Below, one piece after another: positions 22,200 through 29,791 of a DNA stretch of 64,000 nucleotides. The stretch's first letter is position 1; the number at the start of each line of letters is the position of its first letter. Origin of the DNA: Alphaproteobacteria bacterium (GTDB lineage: Bacteria; Pseudomonadota; Alphaproteobacteria; Rhizobiales; Xanthobacteraceae). The stretch spans positions 2,046,001 to 2,110,000 of the forward strand of contig JBBCGH010000001.1 of assembly GCA_037200445.1 (NCBI GenBank). The letters run 5' to 3'. A program made the position numbers and the translations under genes. The notes beneath the pieces were generated by a model, which did no database searches, was not told the origin of the DNA, and was given only the letters and a program-made list of their open reading frames with translations.

Positions 22200-22540
22200 T
22201 TACGCAGGGTCCGCCCTCGTAGAGCGAGCAAAGCTTCGCGTCAATGAAGCGTGCTCGCCGTTTCGCGTAGCCGACATGCTGACTTCATCCTGAGGAGCGC
22301 GACCAAAAGGAGCGCGTCTCGAAGGGGCCCGAAATTCCGATGGTACACGCGGCCATCCGTCGAGACGCCGCGCTTCGCGCACGGCTTCTCGAATGAGGGT
22401 TATCGCGGGCGCTACCCGCATCGCGCCTCGTTTCCCGCCCCACAACCTTCAGTGTGCGATCACGAAATTTTTCGCAAAAAGGGCTGGCCTTTTCGGTGCC
22501 CAACGGTAAGCTGACTAACGTTACGACGGGAGGCTGAAGA
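22200..22540. other. intergenic region with two copies of an alphaproteobacterial repeat
   Basis: No gene is seen. It holds two degenerate copies of an intergenic repeat (22283-22326 and 22350-22420), then the leader of the tail-collar genes. GGGAGG at 22528-22533 sits 7 bases before the first ATG. Confidence 0.6.
22283..22420. repeat. paired intergenic repeat (tcatcctgagga / cgtctcgaag type)
   Basis: TTCATCCTGAGGAGCGCG followed by GCGCGTCTCGAAGG is a repeat I recognise from Bradyrhizobium/Rhodopseudomonas-type genomes. A second, inverted and diverged copy (ggccatccgtcgagacgccgcgcttcgcg) follows at about 22350. Assignment is from memory of the consensus, not from a search. Confidence 0.5.
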
Positions 22541-23041
22541 ATGTCGACGCCCTTTCTGTCCGAAATCCGCTTGATGTCGTTCGGCTTCGCCCCCAAGGGC
22601 TGGACGATGTGCAACGGGCAACTCTTGCCCATCAACCAGAACCAGGCGCTGTTCTCGCTGCTCGGCACGACCTATGGCGGCGACGGACGCGTGAACTTCG
22701 GGCTGCCTGATCTACGTGGCCGCGTGCCGACGCATATGGGCGGTGGCCTTACGTTGGGCGAGAGGGCCGGGACAGAGGCGGTTACCATTTCGATCTCTAC
22801 GATGCCGACGCACGCTCACACAATGGTTGGAACAAGCGATGTGGGTACGAATGCGCCTCCTTCCGGGCAGCTGCTGGGGGCGAGCCCAGCGAAAATTTAC
22901 GACCCGTTCGCGAACCCAACAACGTTGCAGCCGGGAACCATCGGCAACACGGGGGGCAGCCAGGCGCACAACAACATGCAGCCCTTCCTGGTGCTCAACT
23001 TCTGCATCGCCCTGCAGGGCATCTTCCCCTCGCAGACCTGA
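22541..23041 (+). CDS. tail-collar domain protein 1 (MdpB/COG4675-like)
   Basis: 166 residues; GGGAGG lies 7 bases before the ATG. Residues 1-60 carry the phage tail-collar signature: FLSEIRL, F.PKGW..C.GQLLPI..N.ALFSLLG..YGGDG and F.LPDLRGR. The C-terminus has the GGSQ.HNNMQPFL.LNFCIALQGIFPSQ ending typical of microcystin-dependent-protein (COG4675) relatives. The molecular role of these short proteins in bacteria is not established. First of three tandem paralogues separated by about 10 bases, so presumably co-transcribed. No other phage structural gene is nearby. Confidence 0.9.
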   Translation: MSTPFLSEIRLMSFGFAPKGWTMCNGQLLPINQNQALFSLLGTTYGGDGRVNFGLPDLRGRVPTHMGGGLTLGERAGTEAVTISISTMPTHAHTMVGTSDVGTNAPPSGQLLGASPAKIYDPFANPTTLQPGTIGNTGGSQAHNNMQPFLVLNFCIALQGIFPSQT

Positions 23042-23053
23042 CGGAGATTCAGC

Positions 23054-23572
23054 ATGGCACAGCCTTATGTGGGCGAGATCCGCATCTTCGCCGGCAACTT
23101 CAACCCGGCCGGGTGGATGTTCTGCGAAGGGCAGCTTCTGCCGATCTCGGAGAACGAAACGCTGTTCAACCTCATCGGCACGACCTACGGGGGGGACGGC
23201 CAGTCGACCTTCGCGCTCCCGGACCTGCGCGGCCGTCTGCCAGTCCATCAGGGCACGGGAGGCGGCCTGAGTGGCCGCACCCTGGCGGAGACCGGGGGCA
23301 CGGAGGAGGTCACGCTAACGGTTCAACAGATACCGGCGCACAACCATGCTGCCCTGGCGTCTCAGAACATTGCAGGTCAGCAAAGTCCCAGCAGCAACGT
23401 GCTCGCCCAGTCGACCGTTGCCAAGATGTACATCCAGGATACCGCGGATCAGCCGCTCGCTGCGAGGACGATTGGATCGTCTGGCGGCAGCCAGCCGCAC
23501 ACCAACTTCCAGCCCTATCTCTGCCTCAACTTCATCATCTCGCTGTTCGGCGTCTTCCCGAGCCAGACCTGA
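23054..23572 (+). CDS. tail-collar domain protein 2 (MdpB/COG4675-like)
   Basis: 172 residues, starting 12 bases after gene 1 of the triplet, with GGAG just upstream. It has the same layout: YVGEIRIFAGNFNPAGW, C.GQLLPISENE.LFNLIGTTYGGDG, FALPDLRGRLP, and a C-terminal GGSQPH.NFQPYLCLNFIISLFG. The middle segment, which varies most between the three paralogues, is Gln/Ser-rich. The conserved ends with a variable centre suggest the three subunits may assemble together; that is inference. Confidence 0.9.
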   Translation: MAQPYVGEIRIFAGNFNPAGWMFCEGQLLPISENETLFNLIGTTYGGDGQSTFALPDLRGRLPVHQGTGGGLSGRTLAETGGTEEVTLTVQQIPAHNHAALASQNIAGQQSPSSNVLAQSTVAKMYIQDTADQPLAARTIGSSGGSQPHTNFQPYLCLNFIISLFGVFPSQT

Positions 23573-23581
23573 GAGGGCCCT

Positions 23582-24109
23582 ATGTCCGATCCTTTCGTTG
23601 CTGAAATCCGTATCTTCCCGTTCAACTTCGCGCCCAAGGGCTGGGCGTTCTGTGACGGGCAGCTTCTGCCGCTGTCGCAGAACACGGCGCTGTTCTCGCT
23701 GCTCGGCACCACTTACGGCGGTAATGGCAAGTCGAACTTCGCGCTGCCCAACATGCAGGGCAACGCGCCGATGCACCCAGGGCAGGGCCCCGGCCTCTCA
23801 CTGCACGATCTCGGCGAGACCGGCGGGTCGACGACAGTAACGCTGCTTGAATCAGAGATGCCCGCCCACTCGCATTCGTTCTTTGCCAACTCAGTCCAGG
23901 GGGACACCAACTCTCCGGCCCCGACCGTTTCATTGGCGCGCGCGAGCAACGCTACGCCGTACCATGCCGACCAGGCTACGAACTTGGTGAATTTCGCTTT
24001 TCAGGCGGTTTCGGTGACGGGTGGCAGTCTGCCGCACAATAACATGCAGCCCTACCTCACGCTGAATTTCTGCATCGCCATGCAGGGGATCTTCCCACCG
24101 CGGCCGTGA
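23582..24109 (+). CDS. tail-collar domain protein 3 (MdpB/COG4675-like)
   Basis: 175 residues, 9 bases after the previous gene. It shows FVAEIRIFPFNFAPKGW, C.GQLLPLSQNTALFSLLGTTYGGNG, FALPNMQGN and a C-terminal GGSLPHNNMQPYLTLNFCIAMQG. It is closer to paralogue 1 than to paralogue 2 at the C-terminus. A strong hairpin with a T-run follows at 24127-24160, so the triplet is probably one transcript. Confidence 0.9.
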   Translation: MSDPFVAEIRIFPFNFAPKGWAFCDGQLLPLSQNTALFSLLGTTYGGNGKSNFALPNMQGNAPMHPGQGPGLSLHDLGETGGSTTVTLLESEMPAHSHSFFANSVQGDTNSPAPTVSLARASNATPYHADQATNLVNFAFQAVSVTGGSLPHNNMQPYLTLNFCIAMQGIFPPRP

Positions 24110-24126
24110 TGCGCACATCATGTTTC

Positions 24127-24160
24127 ATCATGCCCGGTCCCGTGCCGGGCATGATCTTTT
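24127..24160 (+). terminator. Rho-independent terminator after the tail-collar triplet
   Basis: ATCATGCCCGG (24127-24137) pairs perfectly with CCGGGCATGAT (24145-24155) around a 7-base loop and is followed by CTTTT. It may also work for the convergent minus-strand gene that ends at 24178. Confidence 0.8.
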
Positions 24161-24177
24161 CGGGACCAGGCCGAAGG

Positions 24178-24750
24178 TCACAAGTACCAGGACACGATGG
24201 TGAACCGCTCGCCGTGCGCGACGGGAAGCACTTCGTGCGTCGTCTCGGCGCGGAAGCAGACGAGCGTGCCGGGCTCGGGGTTAAGCGGCACACGCAGATC
24301 CGGGCCCGAATAGGGCCCATGCAGAACCAGCGCGCCGCCGCCGTAACTCTCCGGCGCGGGCGCCTCCGAACATGCGCTGAGGAAGATCAACGCGGACACC
24401 TTGCGGAACCGCGAGTGGTCGTGGATCAGCGGCGTGTTGCCGTCCTGATGCGCGACGAAGAAGTCGCCCGCCAGGTAGCGCAGGAACTGGGGCGGCTCGC
24501 ATGATGAGAGCGCTTGCCCGAAGCGCCGCGCGAGCGCGTCCTTCTGTTGCATGAGCCGCGCCGTCACATGCTCGGCCGTGCGCGGCGGCACACTCATGCG
24601 CGTCGCGCGCCGCACCAGAGGCTTGATCGCGCCGCCCGGATCTGGGCTCAACACGGTTGACTGCGCGCCAGCCGCCTGCCGCAGCTCCGCGCGCAGCGCG
24701 GCGCATTCGGCCCCGCTCAGGAAAGATTTGACTTCAACGATGTCGATCAT
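24178..24750 (-). CDS. 2-oxoglutarate/Fe(II)-dependent oxygenase (prolyl 4-hydroxylase-like)
   Basis: 190 residues. The double-stranded beta-helix Fe(II) triad is visible: H101-x-D103 (AHQDG) and H172 (TTHEV), with R182 (ERFTIVSWY) placed to bind 2-oxoglutarate. The fold and spacing match small prolyl-hydroxylase-type (P4Hc) oxygenases that hydroxylate protein side chains. The substrate is unknown. It converges on the tail-collar genes and diverges from a GNAT acetyltransferase 69 bases away, so a protein-modifying role on a neighbour is an attractive but untested idea. Confidence 0.85.
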   Translation of the reverse strand: MIDIVEVKSFLSGAECAALRAELRQAAGAQSTVLSPDPGGAIKPLVRRATRMSVPPRTAEHVTARLMQQKDALARRFGQALSSCEPPQFLRYLAGDFFVAHQDGNTPLIHDHSRFRKVSALIFLSACSEAPAPESYGGGALVLHGPYSGPDLRVPLNPEPGTLVCFRAETTHEVLPVAHGERFTIVSWYL

Positions 24751-24819
24751 TCCCGCATCGTAGCTTCTGCATTTCCGGGTTCATCCTGTACCAACGGCAT
24801 TCGAGGTTCACCCTCTACC

Positions 24820-25332
24820 ATGAGTGACGACAGTGCGCCCTTCGGCTGGATGCGCGCCGCACAGGCGGAGCTGACGTTCCGCTCCATCACTGACGCCGAC
24901 CTGCCGTTCCTGTCCGCGCTTTACGCCTCAACGCGCACCGAGGAGTTGAGCGTGCTGAACTGGACCGACGAGCAGAAGGCTGCGTTCCTCAAGCAGCAGT
25001 TCGAGGCCCAGCACGCGCATTACCAGACGTATTTCTCCGACTCCGACTTTCTCGTCATCGAGCGTGGCGGCGTGGCGGTTGGCCGCCTCTATCTTGCACG
25101 CAGTGCAGAGGAGCATCGCATCGTTGATATCGCGTTCCTGCCCGAGCACCGCCGCATTGGACTTGGCGCGGCGCTCTTGCAGGATTTGCTCGACGAGGCC
25201 GCGCACGCGCGCAAAGGCGTCACGATCCACGTTGAGAAATTCAATCCGGCGATGTCGCTCTACCGCCGTCTCGGCTTTGTGGCGGTCGGCGAGGAGGGCG
25301 CTTACGACCTGATGCGCTGGCGAAGCGTGTGA
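24820..25332 (+). CDS. GNAT-family N-acetyltransferase
   Basis: 170 residues. LTFRSITDADLPFLSALYA opens the fold. The acetyl-CoA motif A is seen as DIAFLPEHRRIGLGAALLQDLLDEA (about residues 101-125), followed by VEKFNPAMSLYRRLGF. Family knowledge: transfers acetyl from acetyl-CoA to an amine or protein N-terminus; the substrate cannot be told. It is divergent from the oxygenase gene; the 69-base gap must hold both promoters. Confidence 0.88.
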   Translation: MSDDSAPFGWMRAAQAELTFRSITDADLPFLSALYASTRTEELSVLNWTDEQKAAFLKQQFEAQHAHYQTYFSDSDFLVIERGGVAVGRLYLARSAEEHRIVDIAFLPEHRRIGLGAALLQDLLDEAAHARKGVTIHVEKFNPAMSLYRRLGFVAVGEEGAYDLMRWRSV

Positions 25333-25338
25333 TTCCAG

Positions 25339-25411
25339 TTGGCTAATTCGTTGGTTGTATTGGTTAATTTCTTCCAAAGCCTTTGACTTAAGGTTACGCC
25401 AAAGCTAGGCT
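25339..25411 (+). promoter_or_regulatory. candidate promoter and direct repeats before the Tat-signal protein gene
   Basis: TTGGCTAATT (25339), TTGGTTGTAT (25351) and TTGGTTAATT (25360) are near-repeats about one helical turn apart. They are followed by TTGACT (25383) - 17 bases - TAGGCT (25406), a fair sigma-70-type pair about 32 bases before the ATG at 25444. Weak evidence: short motifs in an AT-richer stretch. Confidence 0.35.
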
Positions 25412-25443
25412 CCACGATTGGAAGGGGCGACTGGGGGTCTCTC

Positions 25444-26145
25444 ATGAAGAGCTTGAACAGGCGCGCTTTCCTGGCATCCGCTGGCGCGTTTTCACTTGCT
25501 TCGTTTCCGCAAATTGCTGCCGCACAGACAGCTTGCGTCACCAGTGGATTCCCGCCGTTTGTACCGACCCGTTTGACGGTCGACTGCGCGACCCGCCGCA
25601 ACTTCGCGATCTACCGCCAGAACGCCTCCTATATGGGCCTGGCCGGTTGCGTGAGTATGACTTACACCAAAGGCAGATACGGAGATTATCCGGCCGGAAA
25701 CCTGTTTCTGTTTCCGTGGCTCAACAAAAGCGGTCAGGCCCTTGGCGCCAGCAGGAACTGGGGCAGCGTCATGCCGCTCGACCTGACGCGAACCACAGCC
25801 GCTGGTCCGATCCCCAACTGGCAAATGCCGCTCGATGAGTACTTCCTTCGCTACAGGATGGAAGCACCCCTCGCCAACTTCATCGGATTCCGGGTCGATG
25901 CGCCGTTCAACAAGCAGGACGCGCGCAGGCCATGGTTCACGAACGTTGACAAGCTTGCCGACGGGAAGGGCATTGGCATCGCCTGGACCTCGAGCAATCT
26001 CAACGGACCGTGGTTCGCCGCTAACCGCTGGATCCCGAACTCCGATGATTGCAAAGGAAGCGCTTGGCGCAAGCTGATCATCGACGGGATCAACCAAGCC
26101 TCCACCGGTGTCTGCCAGACTCCCTCCGCGGCGCCGGTCAGGTAG
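25444..26145 (+). CDS. secreted protein with Tat-type signal, unknown function
   Basis: 233 residues. The N-terminus MKSLNRRAFLASAGAF has a twin arginine (R6-R7) followed by a hydrophobic stretch and an AAA-Q cleavage site near residue 27, a Tat-like or lipoprotein-free export signal. The mature part has spaced cysteines (near C31, C47, C66 and in DDCKGS and GVCQT) that could form disulfides in the periplasm, and many aromatic residues. I do not recognise a family. The Tat signal would suggest export after folding. It stands alone between divergent neighbours. Confidence 0.75.
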   Translation: MKSLNRRAFLASAGAFSLASFPQIAAAQTACVTSGFPPFVPTRLTVDCATRRNFAIYRQNASYMGLAGCVSMTYTKGRYGDYPAGNLFLFPWLNKSGQALGASRNWGSVMPLDLTRTTAAGPIPNWQMPLDEYFLRYRMEAPLANFIGFRVDAPFNKQDARRPWFTNVDKLADGKGIGIAWTSSNLNGPWFAANRWIPNSDDCKGSAWRKLIIDGINQASTGVCQTPSAAPVR

Positions 26146-26233
26146 ATACTTAAGAGGTGTTGGCGCCGTCCCTCCGGATCAGCGACACACGGATTGACCT
26201 AAAAACCGGGAATCGCGCCTGCAGCGCAGGCGC

Positions 26234-27379
26234 TCATGGCGTTCCGCCGCGCGTCTGCTTCCATAGCTGCGCAGCTTTGGAGGTGGGGTCAATCTTGTAT
26301 GTCGCCCACCACCCTTCCTCGCGTCCCGTTTGATGCAGCTCGTGATGATGAGTGCGACAGAGCGGGACGGTGTATTCGTCGCTCACTTTGAGCCCGAGAG
26401 CGCGCGGCTGCGCGAAACGTAAATGGTGAGCATCGCAAGGCATGCGTCCGCACACGAGACACGGCTGGCGCGAGACGAACTTGCGGTGCTCCTTGTCGCG
26501 CAGGCGGATCGATTTTGGCGCCACGCCGCGCCTCAATTTGATGGGCGCGGCGGCTTTGCTCTGATCGGTGCCGTTCCGTAGCACGTGCTCAGAAGCTTCC
26601 TGCTCCGCGAAGTCCGCAAGCTTGGCGGTGAACGCCTCTTCGAGACGCCGGGCGTCGAGCGCAAGCAACGTGTTCTTGGCCGGAAGCGCGTTCTTAGCCC
26701 ACATCGCAGCGTCCTCGGCAGTCTGGAGTTGCGCAAGTTCAGCAAGCAAACGCTCACGCAGCTCCGCCGATTGATCCGCCGGCAGTGTGGGCTGCGGTGA
26801 AGGTAGCCGGCGCGAAGGTGTCGACGGTTTCACCACTGCCGCGGGATCGCGAACGAGTGTGGCTGTGCCGGGAGACCGAGCCGCAAGTGTCTGTGCGTGC
26901 CGATTGCCATGGCCGTTGAGGCCCTTGGAGCCGTCTAGACCGGGCAAGGGCAGGAGGTCCGGCGCGTCAAGGTCATCTTCGCCGGCGATGCCGACGAGGG
27001 TGAAGAGCGCATAGCGGCGCGCATAGGTGAGGGCAGCCCCCATTTTGTGTGGAGCTGCGGTCTCGCCGACCGGGCACACCGGCAACTCGGATGACATCCA
27101 CTCACCGGAAGAATGCGCGAGAAGGGTGGTGAGGCGGATCAGTCCTGCCTCCGAGTCGAGACCGGTGGTTTGAATGGTCGCGATCTCGTGTTTGCTCAGC
27201 GTCTTGCGTACGATCTCAAGGCCGCTTGCAAGCGACGCATAGCGAAATGTGCGACTTTCCTCGCGTGGAAAAGGCGAATGAATGATCGCGGTTAGCAGCT
27301 TTTGTGGATTTTCAAGCTCCGCTTGAGCTTTGGCGAGCGCAGATGCGATCGCACCGATCGTCTCGCTACAGCGCTGCAT
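26234..27379 (-). CDS. ERF-family single-strand annealing protein with C-terminal HNH-like domain
   Basis: 381 residues from the ATG at 27379, chosen because GGAGG lies 6 bases upstream; a longer frame to 27394 lacks a ribosome site. Residues about 5-150 resemble ERF recombinases ([63 protein letters not shown]). The C-terminal ~90 residues have CLVCG...CDAHHLRF...[12 protein letters not shown], a Cys/His cluster like HNH or DUF968 proteins. Expected role: annealing of single strands made by the YqaJ exonuclease next door; the zinc domain may bind or cut DNA. Overlaps the upstream exonuclease stop by 14 bases. Confidence 0.82.
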   Translation of the reverse strand: MQRCSETIGAIASALAKAQAELENPQKLLTAIIHSPFPREESRTFRYASLASGLEIVRKTLSKHEIATIQTTGLDSEAGLIRLTTLLAHSSGEWMSSELPVCPVGETAAPHKMGAALTYARRYALFTLVGIAGEDDLDAPDLLPLPGLDGSKGLNGHGNRHAQTLAARSPGTATLVRDPAAVVKPSTPSRRLPSPQPTLPADQSAELRERLLAELAQLQTAEDAAMWAKNALPAKNTLLALDARRLEEAFTAKLADFAEQEASEHVLRNGTDQSKAAAPIKLRRGVAPKSIRLRDKEHRKFVSRQPCLVCGRMPCDAHHLRFAQPRALGLKVSDEYTVPLCRTHHHELHQTGREEGWWATYKIDPTSKAAQLWKQTRGGTP

Positions 27380-28175
27380 GGGCTGCCTCCGCATCGATCA
27401 AGTCGAAACTGATCGCGCCTGACTTCGAGCGTTTGGCCCGTACCCCATGCCCGGTCGCTTCCTTGGCATCCTCCGGCACCAGGGCCTTTAGCTCGCCCTT
27501 GGCCCGTTCATGCTCGAGGAAGGCGGCCCTTGTCCTGCGGTAGGTCCCGGCAAATTCGGCCCAGGAATTGGACGTCGTCATGTCAACGACGCGCACCGCC
27601 TCGATGCGAGGCTTTGGAGGTTCAACCAAGAACAGACGTGGCGTTTCTCCGCTCTCGACACAGCGCCAGAATTTGCGCTCCGCCGTGATGAGGAGATGCT
27701 GGTAGAGGCTGTCGGCCGGGATGGTCATCTCCACCCACTTGCCGCCTCCTGTGATGATCGAGAGCGCCGCCTCGCGGGCGTTCACGACCCACATGTTATG
27801 CTGGAGCTGCGCCATATGCTTGCCGGCCGCCGCCTCTTCCGAGAATGACCAGGGCAGCATGAACTTGGCCTCGAAAACTGAACCCTTCGCCTCGACCATG
27901 CCGTCAAGCGTTGCGCCCATCCAGCGGTTGACCGGATGGCGCACCCAGCGCTGCACCTGGGTCACCGAAAGACCAGTATTGCGCTCGAACCAGAGCCGGT
28001 TGAGGACCTCAGTCGCCGACCCCAGCTGGACCACGAGATTGTCCGAGAGGTCCTCCGGCTCCTGCTCGCCCCGCTTCTCGCGCCAGAGCCGCAGTAAGGC
28101 GGCCTCATCGTCACCCATGATCACCCGGGCTTCCGAGCCACCGATGTAGGAGCGGCGCTCGCCGTTCGGCATCAT
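27366..28175 (-). CDS. YqaJ-type (lambda exonuclease-like) viral recombinase
   Basis: 269 residues from the ATG at 28175; GGAGG at 28181-28185 sits 5 bases upstream, so the 18-residue extension to 28229 is rejected. YqaJ features: [11 protein letters not shown] near the N-terminus, a [10 protein letters not shown] segment, then [12 protein letters not shown] and the downstream QLQHNMWVV, matching the D...ExK nuclease core of the PD-(D/E)XK superfamily. Expected role: 5'-3' resection that feeds the ERF annealing protein, encoded immediately downstream in an overlapping reading frame. Together they form a Red-like pair, here without other phage genes. Confidence 0.82.
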   Translation of the reverse strand: MMPNGERRSYIGGSEARVIMGDDEAALLRLWREKRGEQEPEDLSDNLVVQLGSATEVLNRLWFERNTGLSVTQVQRWVRHPVNRWMGATLDGMVEAKGSVFEAKFMLPWSFSEEAAAGKHMAQLQHNMWVVNAREAALSIITGGGKWVEMTIPADSLYQHLLITAERKFWRCVESGETPRLFLVEPPKPRIEAVRVVDMTTSNSWAEFAGTYRRTRAAFLEHERAKGELKALVPEDAKEATGHGVRAKRSKSGAISFDLIDAEAAHAAL

Positions 28176-28200
28176 GCTAACCTCCCATAGATTCGCTTGC

Positions 28201-28255
28201 TGTGACAAATACACATGTGACAATGGCACAATTAAATGGCTGTGACAAGTGCACA
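28201..28255. promoter_or_regulatory. three TGTGACAANNNCACA-type operator repeats
   Basis: TGTGACAAATACACA (28201-28215), TGTGACAATGGCACA (28216-28230) and TGTGACAAGTGCACA (28241-28255) are near-copies, each itself a TGTG...CACA dyad. They lie in the divergent gap between the YqaJ gene and the XRE regulator; the third overlaps codons 2-7 of the regulator. This is the layout of a phage-type autoregulated divergent promoter, with the XRE protein as the likely ligand (inference). Confidence 0.75.
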
Positions 28256-28490
28256 GGTACGCATGGCGCGCGCCGCCTTGAACTGGACCGTCAGAGATCT
28301 GGCGGCTGCCACAGGGCTACATCGGAACACAATTACGAATGTTGAGGTGGGCCGCTATGTTGGCGATCCTGAAACGCTGACCAAAATCGAGTCGATATTG
28401 AAGCGCGGAGGCATCGAATTCATCGATGAAAACGGCGGAGGCGTTGGCGTGCGTCTGAAAAAGCCGTCAACAATGAAGAAACATAAGTAG
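28236..28490 (+). CDS. XRE-family HTH transcriptional regulator
   Basis: 84 residues with one helix-turn-helix: SAQVRMARAALNWTVRDLAAATGLHRNTITNVEVG (residues 5-39), then a segment of the small GWTQ..LA-type regulators ending GGIEFIDENGGGVGVRLKK. The ATG at 28236 is preferred because family members begin with this TSAQ[IV]R stretch, although no Shine-Dalgarno is seen; the ATG at 28263 is the alternative. It is divergent from the recombination genes and sits on three operator repeats, so it probably represses both directions. Confidence 0.85.
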   Translation: MAVTSAQVRMARAALNWTVRDLAAATGLHRNTITNVEVGRYVGDPETLTKIESILKRGGIEFIDENGGGVGVRLKKPSTMKKHK

Positions 28491-28520
28491 GCCGGGAAGG
28501 CCCCGCGGTCCGACCAGTTG

Positions 28521-28547
28521 GGTGAGCGTCGGCATCCGCTCACCTTT
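28521..28547 (+). terminator. hairpin terminator after the XRE gene
   Basis: GGTGAGCG (28521-28528) and CGCTCACC (28537-28544) pair perfectly around an 8-base loop, then TTTGCT. It lies 31 bases past the stop. It is also the first of the hairpins in the structured stretch that follows. Confidence 0.55.
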
Positions 28548-28579
28548 GCTGTCGAAAAACGTCATCGCGCCGCGCTGTT

Positions 28580-28970
28580 CGGTAATAAGCTATTTACCGC
28601 TCTAATGATAATTGGGCTGAGGCCGCGTTGAGAGGCGCTCAACCGTGCGAGGCTGTCGTAGGACATCTTCGCATGAAGATGTATCGCCGCGTCGCTCTGC
28701 CCAGCGCTCCTCGGTGCCTGCGACTATGCCCACGGAGCAAGCGTAAGTAACGAGCGAATGCTCGTGATTGGGTAGCCGGATCCTTCTCGGTGATTCGAAG
28801 GATCGCTGCGCAAGCCTGCGCCGCTGATCACTCTCGATAATCAGCGCTCACAACTATCTAAAGCCGTCTCGTCAATACGAGCGGGCTCTGCGATCGGAGA
28901 GGCGAGTTAGTCTATCGCTAGCGCGCGCTTCGCTGCAGTCAGCCGTCATGATGCGGATGTCCGTCCGCAT
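28580..28970. other. hairpin-dense non-coding stretch
   Basis: Within the 555-base gap before the next gene I count these perfect inverted repeats: CGGTAA/TTACCG (28580-28599), GTTGAG/CTCAAC (28627-28643), ACATCTTC/GAAGATGT (28663-28682, GCAT loop), ACGAGC/GCTCGT (28750-28765, GAAT loop), GATCCTTC/GAAGGATC (28779-28804), CGCTGAT/ATCAGCG (28822-28846), CTCGT/ACGAG (28868-28881, CAAT loop) and ATGCGGA/TCCGCAT (28951-28970). No protein-coding frame is convincing. It may be a structured RNA, a replication or packaging site, or a folded recombination site; the function is unknown. Confidence 0.55.
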
Positions 28971-29045
28971 TCGCTGCGGCCGACCAACACGCTTGTCGCG
29001 GTCACGCAGGTCGTGTCTGCATCTAGGCAAGATGTAAGGACTCAC

Positions 29046-29738
29046 ATGAGTAAACAGCTGATCAAATCGAAAAAGAGGCTACCACCCGAAATCATGGAAA
29101 TTTTGGGAAAGCCACCGATCTTATCAACCGAAGACGAGAACCTCTACTACGCGACGTTTGCCCGGTTCGCGCAGGATGTCTCACCGAAGGACCTGATCAC
29201 CTGGTTCTTGCTCGAGGACTTGGTCTGCGCTCGGTTAGAAATTGCGCGATGTCGCAGATTTCAAGCGTCCATTGTCAAGGCCGGATATCAATTAAGTCTC
29301 GACCTCAAGACAAAAAATCATCGGTCGACTACTGAATATGAAACGATTCACAGCCTTGCTCAGTGGAAGGAGAAAAAGATCGCCGAGATACGAGCTGCTA
29401 CGCCAAACGATTCCGAGACAATAAAGAAGAACACAGAGGAGATTCAAGCAGCCTTCCAGAACGCAGTGAAAGCAACGCGCGACGCCTGCGAGGCAGCGAT
29501 CAAATCCTGGCAAGTTCCAGCTCCCGGCGACGAAGAATTCGGCTGCGCTTGGGGATCTTGGATTCAGGGGCACCAGAGTGTTGAGAACCTGCGTGCGATA
29601 GCGGAGAAGCGGTTTTTTACAGCACTACGTGAGCTCGAACGCCACCTCATGGGTTTCGCTAAGAACCTGCGGCACGAGGTTGAGATCATCGAAGGGGAGG
29701 TACTCGAAGATATCAAGACGGAGATCGCTCCAGCTTGA
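29046..29738 (+). CDS. hypothetical protein, helical, mobile-region type
   Basis: 230 residues from the ATG at 29046, preferred because AAGGA lies 5 bases upstream; a GTG at 29013 would add 11 residues. The sequence is mostly charged helix (SVENLRAIAEKRFFTALRELERHL, IKKNTEEIQAAFQNAVKATRDACEAAIKSW) and could form coiled coil. A conserved-looking N-terminal block is KRLPPEIMEILGKPPILSTE. I recognise it only as a type of hypothetical protein seen in Bradyrhizobium-like genomes. Base composition is AT-richer than the flanks, suggesting acquired DNA. Confidence 0.7.
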   Translation: MSKQLIKSKKRLPPEIMEILGKPPILSTEDENLYYATFARFAQDVSPKDLITWFLLEDLVCARLEIARCRRFQASIVKAGYQLSLDLKTKNHRSTTEYETIHSLAQWKEKKIAEIRAATPNDSETIKKNTEEIQAAFQNAVKATRDACEAAIKSWQVPAPGDEEFGCAWGSWIQGHQSVENLRAIAEKRFFTALRELERHLMGFAKNLRHEVEIIEGEVLEDIKTEIAPA

Positions 29739-29791
29739 TGCTTTACAAGGAAAGGGAATGTAACGTTCTCGGTCGCCCATGAGAGGACAGG

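Noticed and set aside
22541-24109. Reading the tail-collar triplet as a prophage tail region
   Set aside because: There are no capsid, terminase, portal, sheath or baseplate genes nearby, and such triplets occur as stand-alone COG4675 genes.
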